Counted from the first letter of the stretch, positions 24,770-33,397 are shown. The stretch: DNA of 36,588 nucleotides from CAYVQU01 sp964453155 (GCA_964453155.1 CAYVQU010000036.1:1-36588), one strand, 5' to 3'. The notes: generated by a model not told the origin, from the letters alone. A program made the numbers and translations.

Positions 24770-24813
24770 CAGGCAGCAGTGACGCGGTGAGCGCTGCTGC
24801 CTGGCCTTTTTTT
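24770..24813 (+). terminator. intrinsic terminator between receiver and sensor kinase
   Basis: CAGGCAGCAG (24770-24779) pairs with CTGCTGCCTG (24794-24803), followed by GCC and seven T residues (24807-24813). The loop is 14 nt and can form a small inner stem. The T-run ends only 10 bases before the next ATG, which is unusually tight. Confidence 0.82.
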
Positions 24814-24823
24814 GTTTTCGAAT

Positions 24824-26791
24824 ATGAAGAAAATTTTCTCCTTCGTGGGGGGTGGCAAACTACAGAATTTACTCATTCTATGTTTCTCTTTGATCGCGGT
24901 CATCACCATCGTTTTTGGAACGATCGGTACCACAACTCTGATTAATAATTATCTTGAAACGGCAGAAAGAGAACGCGTTGATCGGGATATAAACCTCGCT
25001 CAAGCTTTCTACAATATCAAGTTGCGTGACATCACTTCGATCAGTTATCGGTTAGCAACCGATCCCCAAATTGTAGCGCGATTTGAAAAAGCACAAGCGG
25101 GGGATCCCACCGCAAAATCAGCCTTAATCACCAATATTCAACGCAATATCGCCACCCCAACTTGTGATTGTCTAAATAGTATTTTATTCATTGATTTAGC
25201 AGGTCAGATCGTAGCTGGAAAAACTCGCGCAGCCGCCAGATCGACCACCAAACCCATCCAAGCTGGGAATTGGGGGGAGCTGCCGATTGTTAAAGCAACC
25301 CTAACAGATGAAATTGGGTTCTCTAGCACCGAAGTGATCCCCGTTTCAAATCTTGAAGAAATCGGTTTAGCTGATCAGGCTCGAATACAATTAATCGACA
25401 CAGATCGATCTAATCCGACCCCATTTATCAACGGTGAAGGCCAGGATGGTTTTGCCCTGATTAGCACGCAACCCATTTTTGATTTCGATGGCGATTTTTT
25501 AGGGCTGGTTTTGAGTTTGTACTTATTTAATAATGACCCCAAAATCGTCGATAACATTCGAGATGTGGCTGGGATCGACACTGTTACGGTCTTTTTTGGT
25601 GACTTACGGGTTGCCACCAATGTGCTCAACGGAGATGGTAGCCGGGCAATCGGCACTCGGGTCTCCCAGGAAGTCCATGATACGGTTTTGGTTGAAGGGG
25701 AACCCTACCAAGGCCGAGCGTTTGTCGTAAATCAGTGGTATATCACCCGATATGATCCTATATACGATCATCAAGATCAGGTCGTTGGCAGTATTTACGT
25801 CGGCAGTCGGGTGTCTACTTTTCAAAATTTATTACGCACTTTTAACCGCAACGTAGCTGTGATCTCACTGGTCGCACTTCTATTGGCCGGGATCATAGCC
25901 ATACCCATCGCAAAACTCATTACTCGCCCGATTGACGATTTAGTCCAGGCCAATCGCCGTCTGGCCAAGGGCGATATGCAAGTGCGGGTGGTCGATTATG
26001 GGAGAGGAGAAATTGGCTTGTTGGGCCACTCCTTCAACAAAATGGCTAGCACGCTTTATGAAACCCAACAGGAGCTGCTCCACAAAGAAAAACTAGCATC
26101 GATGGGTCAATTAGCCGCTGGAGTAGCCCATGAAATTAACAACCCCCTGGGAACAATTTTGTTGTTTGCGGGGATATTACGGCAGGAATTTCCCGAATCG
26201 GATCCGCTCCGTGCGGATCTGGATATGATCATTTCGGAGACGATGCGCTGCCAGAAAATTGTTACCGACTTATTAAATTTCTCGCGCCAACAAGAAATAT
26301 TGACCCAAGCCACAAATATCAATAAACTAATTGACCATACATTAACGGGATTGCAACTCCGCTCAAAACACGGATCTCTTGAGATCAACCGAAGCTTCGA
26401 TTTTGATTTACCCGATTTAAATGCCGACCCGGCTCAACTCCAGCAAGTGTTCATTAATTTGTTTACCAATGCTGTCGATGCGATGCCAATGGGTGGCCGC
26501 TTAGAAATTACAACCCAGAAATTCGACCAGAACCGAGTTGAAATAACTGTAGGGGATACAGGCACCGGGATCCCCACAGAGCATTTGGGGAAACTTTTCA
26601 CACCATTCTTCACTACTAAAGGCCCCGGCAAAGGGACCGGACTGGGATTATCAATCGCCTATGGCATCATCAAAATGCACCAAGGCCATATTGCTGTTCA
26701 AAGCAAAGAGGGGGTAGGCACGACCATCACGGTTCACCTACCAATTATTTCCAACTTAATACCAACAGGTTCACCTAAGATCAGCGGGTAA
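24824..26791 (+). CDS. Cache-HAMP sensor histidine kinase
   Basis: Read from the ATG at 24824 the protein has 655 residues; a TTG at 24812 is possible but lies in the terminator T-run. Membrane segments at about 13-38 and 343-365 enclose a roughly 300-residue extracellular sensor. Its second half (ATNV, GSRAIGTRVS, GRAFVV, YDPIYD, GSIYVGSRVS) looks like a Cache domain. HAMP (about 365-418), HisKA with His436 (GVAHEINNPLGT) and HATPase follow, with Asn549 (NLFTNAVDAMP), DTGTG (578-582) and GTGLGLS (604-610). The H-box is of the NtrB/ZraS class. Cache domains usually bind small organic acids, amino acids or similar ligands. A CxC pair (Cys114, Cys116) sits in the sensor. It is followed after 4 bp by a receiver-kinase hybrid, so the two are co-expressed. 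Confidence 0.92.
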   Translation: MKKIFSFVGGGKLQNLLILCFSLIAVITIVFGTIGTTTLINNYLETAERERVDRDINLAQAFYNIKLRDITSISYRLATDPQIVARFEKAQAGDPTAKSALITNIQRNIATPTCDCLNSILFIDLAGQIVAGKTRAAARSTTKPIQAGNWGELPIVKATLTDEIGFSSTEVIPVSNLEEIGLADQARIQLIDTDRSNPTPFINGEGQDGFALISTQPIFDFDGDFLGLVLSLYLFNNDPKIVDNIRDVAGIDTVTVFFGDLRVATNVLNGDGSRAIGTRVSQEVHDTVLVEGEPYQGRAFVVNQWYITRYDPIYDHQDQVVGSIYVGSRVSTFQNLLRTFNRNVAVISLVALLLAGIIAIPIAKLITRPIDDLVQANRRLAKGDMQVRVVDYGRGEIGLLGHSFNKMASTLYETQQELLHKEKLASMGQLAAGVAHEINNPLGTILLFAGILRQEFPESDPLRADLDMIISETMRCQKIVTDLLNFSRQQEILTQATNINKLIDHTLTGLQLRSKHGSLEINRSFDFDLPDLNADPAQLQQVFINLFTNAVDAMPMGGRLEITTQKFDQNRVEITVGDTGTGIPTEHLGKLFTPFFTTKGPGKGTGLGLSIAYGIIKMHQGHIAVQSKEGVGTTITVHLPIISNLIPTGSPKISG

Positions 26792-26795
26792 CATC

Positions 26796-27950
26796 ATGAC
26801 CACAACAGCCAAAATATTAATCATTGATGATGAAATGGGGATTCGGGCCGGATGCCGTCGGGCTTTAACCCCGCAAGGCTACCAAGTTACTGAGGCTGCC
26901 GACATTGCGGCCGGTAAGGAGCTGCTTCAGAATGGAAATTTTGATCTGATCTTGCTGGATGTGATGATGCCCGACGGGCGCGGTATCGATTTACTCCCCT
27001 TCATCCAGGCCCAAGACCCTGAAACCATCATAATTATCATAACCGGTTATGCAACGGTTGAGTTAGCGGTCGAGGCCATCCGGGCTGGGGCCTACAATTT
27101 CATCTCCAAACCATTCACGGCTGAAGTCTTGACCATGGTCGTCAATCAGGGCCTTGAAAAACGAAGACTTTCCCTTGAAACCCAGCGTCTGGCCCAAATC
27201 GAAGCTAAAGCGGCTGAATTGGCCCGTTCGAAAGCGGAATTAGAGCGCTTGGATCAATTCAAATCGGATTTCGTACGATTGGTAGCCCACGAATTAAAAT
27301 CCCCACTGGGTGGTGCCCAAAGCCTGCTCAATACGATGCTTGCAGGTTTAACTGGCGAATTGACCCCACAGCAAATGGAACTGCTCAACCGAATCGATCA
27401 CCGGTTGACTTCACTAAAATCTTTAGTGGAAGATCTACTCCTGCTTTCTGCGGCTAAAACTCTCCCCACAGATGAGAATTATGAGGTAATCGAGTTACCA
27501 GCGGTAGTAACCGAAATCATAGATCGCTATCAGGTTGAAGCTCAGCAAAAAAATCTAACCCTGTCTTACATCCCGCCCACCGAATCACTTTGGGTAACGG
27601 GAAAGCATTCGGGCTACACAAAAATTTTCAACAATCTCATTGACAACGCAATTAAATATACACCCCGGGATGGTTATATCAATGTAACTGCTCAGTCAGT
27701 TTTGGAAGAGGTTGAAATTACAATTACCGATTCCGGGATCGGCATCCCCGCTGAAGCCCTGCCAGAACTTGGTATAGAATTCTACCGAGCCCCTAACGCC
27801 CGGGCGGCTGAAATTTCTGGAACTGGTTTAGGGTTGAGCATTGTCCACCAATTTGTTGACCGGTTTCAAGGCCAGATGGTGATTGAAAGTGAGGAGGGAT
27901 CTGGAACAACAATTCGGTTGTTATTCCCACAGACTAAACTTGTGGATTAG
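26796..27950 (+). CDS. receiver-histidine kinase hybrid
   Basis: This 384-residue soluble protein has the receiver in front. Asp11-Asp12, phospho-acceptor Asp55 (ILLDVMMPD), Thr83 and Lys105 are all present. A coiled-coil signalling helix (about 118-155) leads to HisKA with His165 (RLVAHELKSPLG) and HATPase with Asn284 (NLIDNAIKYTP), DSGIG and GTGLGLS. It has no membrane segment or DNA-binding domain. The upstream kinase, 4 bp away, is the natural phosphodonor. Phosphorylation of the receiver would then gate this kinase's own activity, so the pair looks like a two-stage phosphorelay whose final output regulator is not in the operon. A strong terminator closes it. Confidence 0.92.
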   Translation: MTTTAKILIIDDEMGIRAGCRRALTPQGYQVTEAADIAAGKELLQNGNFDLILLDVMMPDGRGIDLLPFIQAQDPETIIIIITGYATVELAVEAIRAGAYNFISKPFTAEVLTMVVNQGLEKRRLSLETQRLAQIEAKAAELARSKAELERLDQFKSDFVRLVAHELKSPLGGAQSLLNTMLAGLTGELTPQQMELLNRIDHRLTSLKSLVEDLLLLSAAKTLPTDENYEVIELPAVVTEIIDRYQVEAQQKNLTLSYIPPTESLWVTGKHSGYTKIFNNLIDNAIKYTPRDGYINVTAQSVLEEVEITITDSGIGIPAEALPELGIEFYRAPNARAAEISGTGLGLSIVHQFVDRFQGQMVIESEEGSGTTIRLLFPQTKLVD

Positions 27951-27974
27951 GGAAAAATAACTCAGCCATAAACG

Positions 27975-28012
27975 AACCGGAGTGTCAATTACGAATTAAC
28001 ACTCCGGTTTTT
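27975..28012 (+). terminator. intrinsic terminator between convergent genes
   Basis: AACCGGAGTGT (27975-27985) pairs with ACACTCCGGTT (27999-28009), with an inner AATT/AATT pair, and the run TTTTT is at 28008-28012. It ends the kinase operon. Because the GH13 gene ends at 28029 on the other strand, it may serve both directions. Confidence 0.85.
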
Positions 28013-28028
28013 GTTACAAATGAAAAAA

Positions 28029-29651
28029 CTATACCCGGAAAACAATGCCCTCATGGGGAGATAACATCAATTTCCGTAATTCAATTTCACCCTCGGCCTC
28101 CATGCTGGTCGAAACCGCAATTTGGCCGACTGGAGCTAAAGCGGATAAATCTAGAAAATGGAGTTTTGGGCCAAAATTAAGCACGATCAAAAATGTATCG
28201 GTGTGGGGATGACTCCGAGTGTATACAAATACATCTTCGGCCTCCACATCCACACTGGCATAATCGCCGCCGTGCAAAGCTGGTTCGGCCTGTCGTAAAG
28301 CAGTCAATGCACGATAGAGATTTACCATTGAGGTGGGGTCTTCATTTTGGGCAGCCACGTTTCGAACGGCATAGTCATCTGCAACCGGCAACCAGGTCAC
28401 CACACCGTCCGGTGCAAAACCGGCATTCGGCGAGGCATCCCACTGCATAGGGGTCCGTTCAGGATCACGCCCGACGACATCCGCAATTTCTGGTTGGTTT
28501 ACTGCCGGGGGATCCTGAATAAATTCTGGCGGAATCGAGACATTTTCCATACCGATTTCTTCCCCATAATAGGTGGTCGGCAGCCCACGCAGCGTCAGCA
28601 GTAGCATATTTGCGACCCGGGCCTGCTCAGGCCCGACGCGGCTTGCCATGCGGTGCTGATCATGGTTGCCCATTACCCAATTGGGCCAGCCGCCCACGGG
28701 TAGATCGGCCTCATATTGGTCTACGGCCCGGCGCACAATTTGGGCGTCCCAATCCATCCGAATGAGTTGAAAATTGAAGGGTAGATGGCACTCATCAAAG
28801 GTTCCATCCGGCCGCCGTTCTCCATAATATTTGACCAGCTCCGCATTTGGTAAATAAATTTCGCCCACCATCATGCGATCATCATATTCATCCAAGACCG
28901 CCCGCATCGCTTTGATGATATCGTGAACCTCAGGCAAATTCATGGTGCGAATGTGCTGAATACGATTGTGAGGATTGACGCCATCCCAATCTGGATTGAG
29001 GGGTTCGTCACGGAATTGTTCGTCCTTGAGCATCAGCCAGATGACATCCACGCGGAAGCCATCGACCCCTTTCTCCAACCAGAAGCGCATCACATCCAAC
29101 ATCGCTGACAACACATCAGGATTCCGATAATTTAATTCGGGTTGTTGGGTGACGAACTGATGGAGATAATATTGTTCAGTTTTTTCGTCATAGGTCCAGG
29201 CGGGACCACCGAAGAAGCTGAGCCAATTGTTTGGGGGGCCGCCATCGGGAGCGGGATCTCGCCAGATATACCAATCACGTTTGGGATTATTACGGCTACT
29301 CCGGCTCTCAATAAACCACTCGTGTTCATCTGAAGAGTGATTGGGGACTAAATCAAGGATAAGTTTCATCCCCCGGCTATGAATATCCTCCAGGAGAGCA
29401 TCAAAGTCGGCCATCGTGCCAAACATGGGATTAATTCCCACATAAGCGGCGACATCATAGCCAAAATCATGCATCGGCGACGGATAAATCGGTGAGAGCC
29501 AAATCGCTTCGACATTCAGACTCTGAATATGATCCAAGCGTTGGCGAATCCCGTTGAGATCACCAATTCCATCGCGATTGCTATCCTGGTAAGAACGGGG
29601 ATAAATTTGGTAGACAATGCCTTTTTGCCACCAAACGAGTTCTTCATTCAT
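28029..29651 (-). CDS. GH13 alpha-glucosidase / oligo-1,6-glucosidase type
   Basis: This 540-residue enzyme has the conserved GH13 regions: DLVPNH (100-105), nucleophile Asp202 (DGFRVDVIW), acid/base Glu264 (VGEIYLP), transition-state Asp331 (GNHDQHR) and QQPELN (169-174). Start MNEELVWWQKGIVYQIYPRS and overall length are typical of the oligo-1,6-glucosidase/alpha-glucosidase subfamilies. Val203 directly follows the nucleophile; in characterised relatives Val here goes with alpha-1,6 activity and Ala/Thr with alpha-1,4, so isomaltose-type substrates are plausible (inference). It lacks a signal peptide and acts in the cytoplasm. AAGG lies about 10 bp before the ATG. It is alone between a terminator and the pilin-like genes, on the strand opposite to the kinase operon. 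Confidence 0.93.
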   Translation of the reverse strand: MNEELVWWQKGIVYQIYPRSYQDSNRDGIGDLNGIRQRLDHIQSLNVEAIWLSPIYPSPMHDFGYDVAAYVGINPMFGTMADFDALLEDIHSRGMKLILDLVPNHSSDEHEWFIESRSSRNNPKRDWYIWRDPAPDGGPPNNWLSFFGGPAWTYDEKTEQYYLHQFVTQQPELNYRNPDVLSAMLDVMRFWLEKGVDGFRVDVIWLMLKDEQFRDEPLNPDWDGVNPHNRIQHIRTMNLPEVHDIIKAMRAVLDEYDDRMMVGEIYLPNAELVKYYGERRPDGTFDECHLPFNFQLIRMDWDAQIVRRAVDQYEADLPVGGWPNWVMGNHDQHRMASRVGPEQARVANMLLLTLRGLPTTYYGEEIGMENVSIPPEFIQDPPAVNQPEIADVVGRDPERTPMQWDASPNAGFAPDGVVTWLPVADDYAVRNVAAQNEDPTSMVNLYRALTALRQAEPALHGGDYASVDVEAEDVFVYTRSHPHTDTFLIVLNFGPKLHFLDLSALAPVGQIAVSTSMEAEGEIELRKLMLSPHEGIVFRV

Positions 29652-29766
29652 CTAAATAACCTTTCGGTAAAAGTACTGAGCTGATCAAGTCGGCCGTAAC
29701 AGTTAGGGAATGGCCCACCCAATCGCGTGATAATTTGAATAAAACGAAGGGATTATACCCCAGCCC

Positions 29767-30210
29767 CTACCCCGGTTCAATATCTGTTGGGACTGTGATG
29801 GTTCCGATATCCATTGATATTCCCGGTTCGATATCGACAAAAACTTCGGTACCGATATCCCCATATGAGACGATCAGCGATTGAGGTCCATCGGGCATAT
29901 TTTCGATTACGAAATGTCCGTTTGAATCCGCCATGATTATAATATCGGTCTGGAAAACAAATATTTCTGCCGCGATTGGATTCCCATGGACATCCACTAC
30001 CTGCCCGTACACATCCCCTTTGCCAAACAATACGGCTGCGCCCTCCGTTTGCGAGTAATTCAAGACAGCCAGAATGAGAAACAGGCCCAAAAAGATTAAT
30101 ACATAAACTTTCAAACTCTTTTTCGGTTTAGTCGGTTCGAGATCAGGTTGTTCATCGGAAAAATCTGCGGTGTAATTTTCGAGAGAGGGAGAATCTTCAA
30201 GGGTCATCAT
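29767..30210 (-). CDS. membrane-anchored protein with carboxypeptidase-regulatory-like beta-sandwich
   Basis: This 147-residue protein has an acidic cytoplasmic N-terminus (about 1-28), basic KPKK, one membrane segment (about 34-52) and an outside domain (about 65-143). The outside domain reads GQVVDVHGNPIAAEIFVF, then DSNGHFVIENMPDG, then LIVSYGD, the pattern of carboxypeptidase-regulatory-like (CarboxypepD_reg) folds. Such domains serve as adhesion or stalk modules. It follows the pilin-like gene by 9 bp with a good GGAGA site, so the two are made together. It may anchor, cap or chaperone the pilin-lectin protein at the cell surface (inference). An alternative start is the adjacent second Met. 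Confidence 0.8.
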   Translation of the reverse strand: MMTLEDSPSLENYTADFSDEQPDLEPTKPKKSLKVYVLIFLGLFLILAVLNYSQTEGAAVLFGKGDVYGQVVDVHGNPIAAEIFVFQTDIIIMADSNGHFVIENMPDGPQSLIVSYGDIGTEVFVDIEPGISMDIGTITVPTDIEPG

Positions 30211-30219
30211 TGTCTCCTA

Positions 30220-30942
30220 TTAAGGCCGGCCAACCGAAAAATCATCGATACAGGTTATAGAATCGGCTTTGGTGCGCAAGCCAACAGCTCCCTCCTGAAA
30301 ACCCGCATCGTTGGCTTGCAATACGGGAACCCCATCTTTATAGGCCGTAAAAGTGTCGCCAACGACTTTAATATCTAAATCGTAATTATTGCCTTGCCAA
30401 TCAGCATCTGAGGCTTTGGCTTGAGATAACAAAACCCATTTCCCATTTACCCGTTTCCAAAAACGAATTCGGTCATATTTGGAAGTGTAAGTGAAATGAT
30501 AGCCATTTCGATCATCTTCGGCCCGGAACCAGACATCATAACCATTATTCTTATTGGATTGGTAGGCTTCTTCGGAATTTAAATCTTTTAACGACAAGAC
30601 AAAATCATCGTTCCCATAATCCGTCGCACACGAGTTCATAAACGAAGCCGTGCCCCTATTTTTCCCATCGATACACCCTTTACCGTCCTCAACATAAAAT
30701 TGATCAGCATATTTTTCTTGAGCAGCCCAATCATCCAACTCGCCGGGATCGCTGAAGGAGAAAGAACAACCGCAGGCGGAGGTATTACCGAGTCCTTCCA
30801 CTGCTAAACAGAAAGCGTGTTGAACACTGATACCAAATACACTCAACGACAATAATATTGAGCCAACAAATAAAACCAAGATCAGGGCATACTCAACCAT
30901 ACCCTGACCATAGTTTCGGGAATCTTGGAAAATTACTTTCAT
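30220..30942 (-). CDS. class III (Flp/Tad-type) pilin-like protein fused to a LamG-like domain
   Basis: I start at the internal ATG at 30942 because GAGG stands about 7 bp before it; the longer frame from 30966 has no such site. The 240 residues begin with a class III leader: cleavage after Gly12 would give mature QGMVEYALILVLF, with Glu at +5 as required by TadV-type prepilin peptidases. A hydrophobic helix (about 16-45) follows. The rest (about 65-240) looks like a concanavalin/LamG-type beta-sandwich as in DUF1080/3-keto-disaccharide hydrolase proteins (YDVWFRAEDDRNGYHFTY, YDLDIKVVGDTFTAYKDG, GAVGLRTKADS). Several Cys (45, 57, 59 and later ones) could form disulphides. No tad or flp assembly gene is nearby. 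A surface adhesin displayed on a pseudopilus is the simplest reading. Confidence 0.8.
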   Translation of the reverse strand: MKVIFQDSRNYGQGMVEYALILVLFVGSILLSLSVFGISVQHAFCLAVEGLGNTSACGCSFSFSDPGELDDWAAQEKYADQFYVEDGKGCIDGKNRGTASFMNSCATDYGNDDFVLSLKDLNSEEAYQSNKNNGYDVWFRAEDDRNGYHFTYTSKYDRIRFWKRVNGKWVLLSQAKASDADWQGNNYDLDIKVVGDTFTAYKDGVPVLQANDAGFQEGAVGLRTKADSITCIDDFSVGRP

Positions 30943-30993
30943 AATGGCCTCAAGAAGAATGTGCAAATATCATTTACTGATATAGAAAATTAC

Positions 30994-31110
30994 GCTAGAA
31001 AATTCACCCTCCGATACGCTAGCGCTACTCAGGATGAATTTTTGGACGACCCGCACCCTTCGATACGGTCCTGCGGACCTACTCAGGCCTGTCCTGAGCC
31101 TGTCGAAGGG
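30994..31110. repeat. dispersed repeat, copy 2, with an attached inverted repeat
   Basis: Positions 30994-31045 repeat 12367-12418 with about 7 mismatches. Directly after, 31054-31087 carries a third degenerate module with the words CACCCTTCGATACG and CTACTCAGG. Between these words lies a different small stem each time (CGCTAGCG; GGTCC-TGC-GGACC). CCCTTCGA (31056-31063) and TCGAAGGG (31103-31110) close a larger hairpin that contains CAGGCCTGTCCTGAGCCTG. It fills the 270 bp between the divergent pilin and GTPase genes. The words resemble a palindromic repeat dispersed in many environmental genomes (recalled, not checked). Confidence 0.7.
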
Positions 31111-31163
31111 ATGCTTCGTGCGTAACATCAGTCATTTATATAAAGTTTATCATAAGACTTTTT

Positions 31164-31172
31164 TGCTATAAT
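31164..31172 (+). promoter_or_regulatory. extended -10 promoter of the GTPase gene
   Basis: TGCTATAAT combines a perfect TATAAT (31167-31172) with the TGn extension, 40 bp upstream of the ATG at 31213. No good -35 box is seen, as is common for extended -10 promoters. The upstream sequence is AT-rich. Confidence 0.55.
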
Positions 31173-31212
31173 TACTTCGTTGGGATTTGTAGCAGCAAGA
31201 AGGGAGCAATCA

Positions 31213-32694
31213 ATGAAAATTGCAATGTTAGGCGTTTCTGGATCGGGGAAAACAGCATTTTTAGCCGGGGTGAAGGAGAGTTTATGGCAAGTTGATGCCC
31301 ATGGGTTCAATATTACACCCCGTGCCAGACATTTTTACGACCGGTTCCCCGAAATTGGGAGGTGGGACGATCTGAACTTTGTCAGGGAGAATGAATATCG
31401 TTTTCCTGATGGGACCACCCAAGAAACCCAATGGTCGTTTGACCTTAATTATGCCCAGCAGCCAGTCATCCGAATTGACAGTTTAGATTATAGGGGCGGG
31501 ATTTTTAATCCGATTGGTACCGAGGCCTTCGAAGATAATCGCGACCAGATTTCTCGAGTCGCACATTTTTTGGGAGAGTGTCAGGGGATTATTATTTTTT
31601 TTGAATCAATACGACTACCAGAAACCAATCCCCCACCTTCATTTACTGAGGGCATCAATACAATCTCCCAAATTCTCAATGCGTATTTACATTATTACCC
31701 CGATCAGCCGTTGTGCATTTTAATTGCCCTGACTAAAGCCGATCTGGTCCGCCCCATCCATGGGGATTTTTGGGTGCGGAACAATTTTGAGTATTTACTT
31801 AATGCCGCCAATGAGAAATTAAGCGGTATCATCCGACTGATCAGAGGTTGTCCTACATGGACCGGTGGGATGGCAGTTATTTCTGCTGTGGGTGATGTCT
31901 CTGAAATTCAAATCGAAGGCGATGAAGTTCCACCACCACCCATTGAAATTGCTCCCGCCAGACCACCGACCGATCGGCGATTAGCAGAGCGGACCAATCG
32001 AATTGAAAATATTGCTGTTAGTATCCGAAATCGTCCGATCCCCACCAATATCAAACCAGCTTTATTTTGGCTAATTTGTTGTATGATTTGTAAAAAATCG
32101 AAAACAAGATTATCTTCCAGGAATAATGGGCCGAACCATCCAGGTGAAGCACGAGTTAAAGACATTCAGAATAAAATCAAACATAACTTAGACGAAATTC
32201 AAGATATTCGAAATAATATTTCTGCCATCAAGGAAGAACGAGACTATTTGGAAAAGCTTCAACAAAATTTGGATGGCATTTTCGGTATTCGGGATTCAAT
32301 TTCCAATTTACCAGGTCGCCACAACAATGGCAACAAATTTGGAACCCCCAGACAATTAATCCAAACGATCAAATCGATCTTGTTAAAATTTAGAGATCGG
32401 TTCAGAAACAATATCGCCCATTGGATTCATGCCACCCCGAATGAAGACCATTACAACAACTCGGCCCGCGCTGAACGGATTCTGGATTTGCTAACCCAAG
32501 AAAACACTTATTCTGAATCTAGTCGGTCCTTGCAAAAAATCCACCAGCAATTAAAGAATGAACTTCTGATCGCGCAAAGGAATTTAGTAACTTTACTTCC
32601 TGTCAGTGAAGATACCCCCGATATCACCAGTGTTTTAGAACAGGTAATTGAGCAATCTCCCGAGAACTATCCAGAGATTGAAATCATAAGGTAA
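31213..32694 (+). CDS. TRAFAC-like GTPase with C-terminal coiled coil
   Basis: AGGGAG 6 bp upstream fixes the start at 31213 (493 residues) over an earlier in-frame ATG. The GTPase domain (about 1-230) has the P-loop GVSGSGKT (7-14), a G3 motif DYRG (92-95), the guanine-specificity motif TKAD (174-177) and a G5-like ISAVG (223-227), in the right order. A proline-rich linker (PPPPIEIAPARPP) follows. The C-terminal half is rich in coiled coil (EARVKDIQNKIKHNLDEI onward) with a short hydrophobic patch (ALFWLICCMICKK, about 283-297). It resembles the double-GTPase/DO-GTPase proteins described in bacterial conflict systems more than translation or YcjX-type GTPases, but that link is tentative. It leads a probable operon with the 222-residue gene (34-bp gap). 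Confidence 0.72.
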   Translation: MKIAMLGVSGSGKTAFLAGVKESLWQVDAHGFNITPRARHFYDRFPEIGRWDDLNFVRENEYRFPDGTTQETQWSFDLNYAQQPVIRIDSLDYRGGIFNPIGTEAFEDNRDQISRVAHFLGECQGIIIFFESIRLPETNPPPSFTEGINTISQILNAYLHYYPDQPLCILIALTKADLVRPIHGDFWVRNNFEYLLNAANEKLSGIIRLIRGCPTWTGGMAVISAVGDVSEIQIEGDEVPPPPIEIAPARPPTDRRLAERTNRIENIAVSIRNRPIPTNIKPALFWLICCMICKKSKTRLSSRNNGPNHPGEARVKDIQNKIKHNLDEIQDIRNNISAIKEERDYLEKLQQNLDGIFGIRDSISNLPGRHNNGNKFGTPRQLIQTIKSILLKFRDRFRNNIAHWIHATPNEDHYNNSARAERILDLLTQENTYSESSRSLQKIHQQLKNELLIAQRNLVTLLPVSEDTPDITSVLEQVIEQSPENYPEIEIIR

Positions 32695-32728
32695 GATAGT
32701 TTATAGCCAAGAGTCGCCAAATTATCTT

Positions 32729-33397
32729 ATGGAAAAATATTTTTCTGGCCAAATACTTAATAGCAATTTGACCTATCAACACATTCTGTTTTCCCGCTCA
32801 CGGAGTGTAGATTATCGTTGGATGATTTTACCGGATCATATCGCCCGGAATGATTTGAACATCCTTAAGAATCTTTATTTGGCTTACGATCGTCACAAGA
32901 GAAGATTTCCGTATCAAGACACTAATCTAAAACCCTTATTTTTACTAAAACTATCCAACTCTTTTCTTCTCATCCAACTCGGAAAAACCCAATATTCTGA
33001 CTCATTCAACCGTCAGATTTTTGGCTTATGGGGAATTAGCGTCCCCGAGGATGCCGAGCAGCAACTCAGAATTCATCTCAGGCAGATAATTACTGAATCT
33101 GAGATTTTTTTAAATCCATTCAAATTGAAAATGTATCAATTTCTAACAGCCGACAAACTTAATCGGTTTGTTGCTGAAAAGTTTCATATTTCGACTCAAA
33201 TTTCCAACAACCAACTTGTGCATATTAACACTAACTCGGCCAAAGAATTACCTGCAATTTCATTTAATCCGGAAGGGTTTCAGGTTTTGTTAGATTTCAT
33301 TGCAATGCCCCCCAACCCGCTAGTCAGTATTGCATTTGGTGCAACGCCGGCAATGCTACGCATAGTTCATCCCGTCAAAATTACCGCTCTCGTTTAA
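32729..33397 (+). CDS. unrecognised protein encoded next to the GTPase
   Basis: I do not recognise this 222-residue protein. It has no membrane segment, signal peptide or catalytic motif that I can name. The N-terminal part (LTYQHILFSRSRSVDYRWMI) leads into a mixed alpha/beta region with a conserved-looking DSFNRQIFGLWG around 90-101. Its composition is normal and it reads as a real coding region. Position, size and the N-terminal pattern faintly recall the N-terminal domains of GTPase-associated protein 1 (GAP1) in conflict systems, which accompany such GTPases; this is a weak visual resemblance. The gap to the GTPase gene is 34 bp, so they are probably co-expressed. The ribosome binding site is poor, suggesting translational coupling. 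Confidence 0.6.
   Translation: MEKYFSGQILNSNLTYQHILFSRSRSVDYRWMILPDHIARNDLNILKNLYLAYDRHKRRFPYQDTNLKPLFLLKLSNSFLLIQLGKTQYSDSFNRQIFGLWGISVPEDAEQQLRIHLRQIITESEIFLNPFKLKMYQFLTADKLNRFVAEKFHISTQISNNQLVHINTNSAKELPAISFNPEGFQVLLDFIAMPPNPLVSIAFGATPAMLRIVHPVKITALV

Noticed and set aside
31180..31212. Upstream in-frame start for the GTPase
   Set aside because: The extra 11 residues are not conserved-looking and the AGGAG-like site fits only the ATG at 31213.
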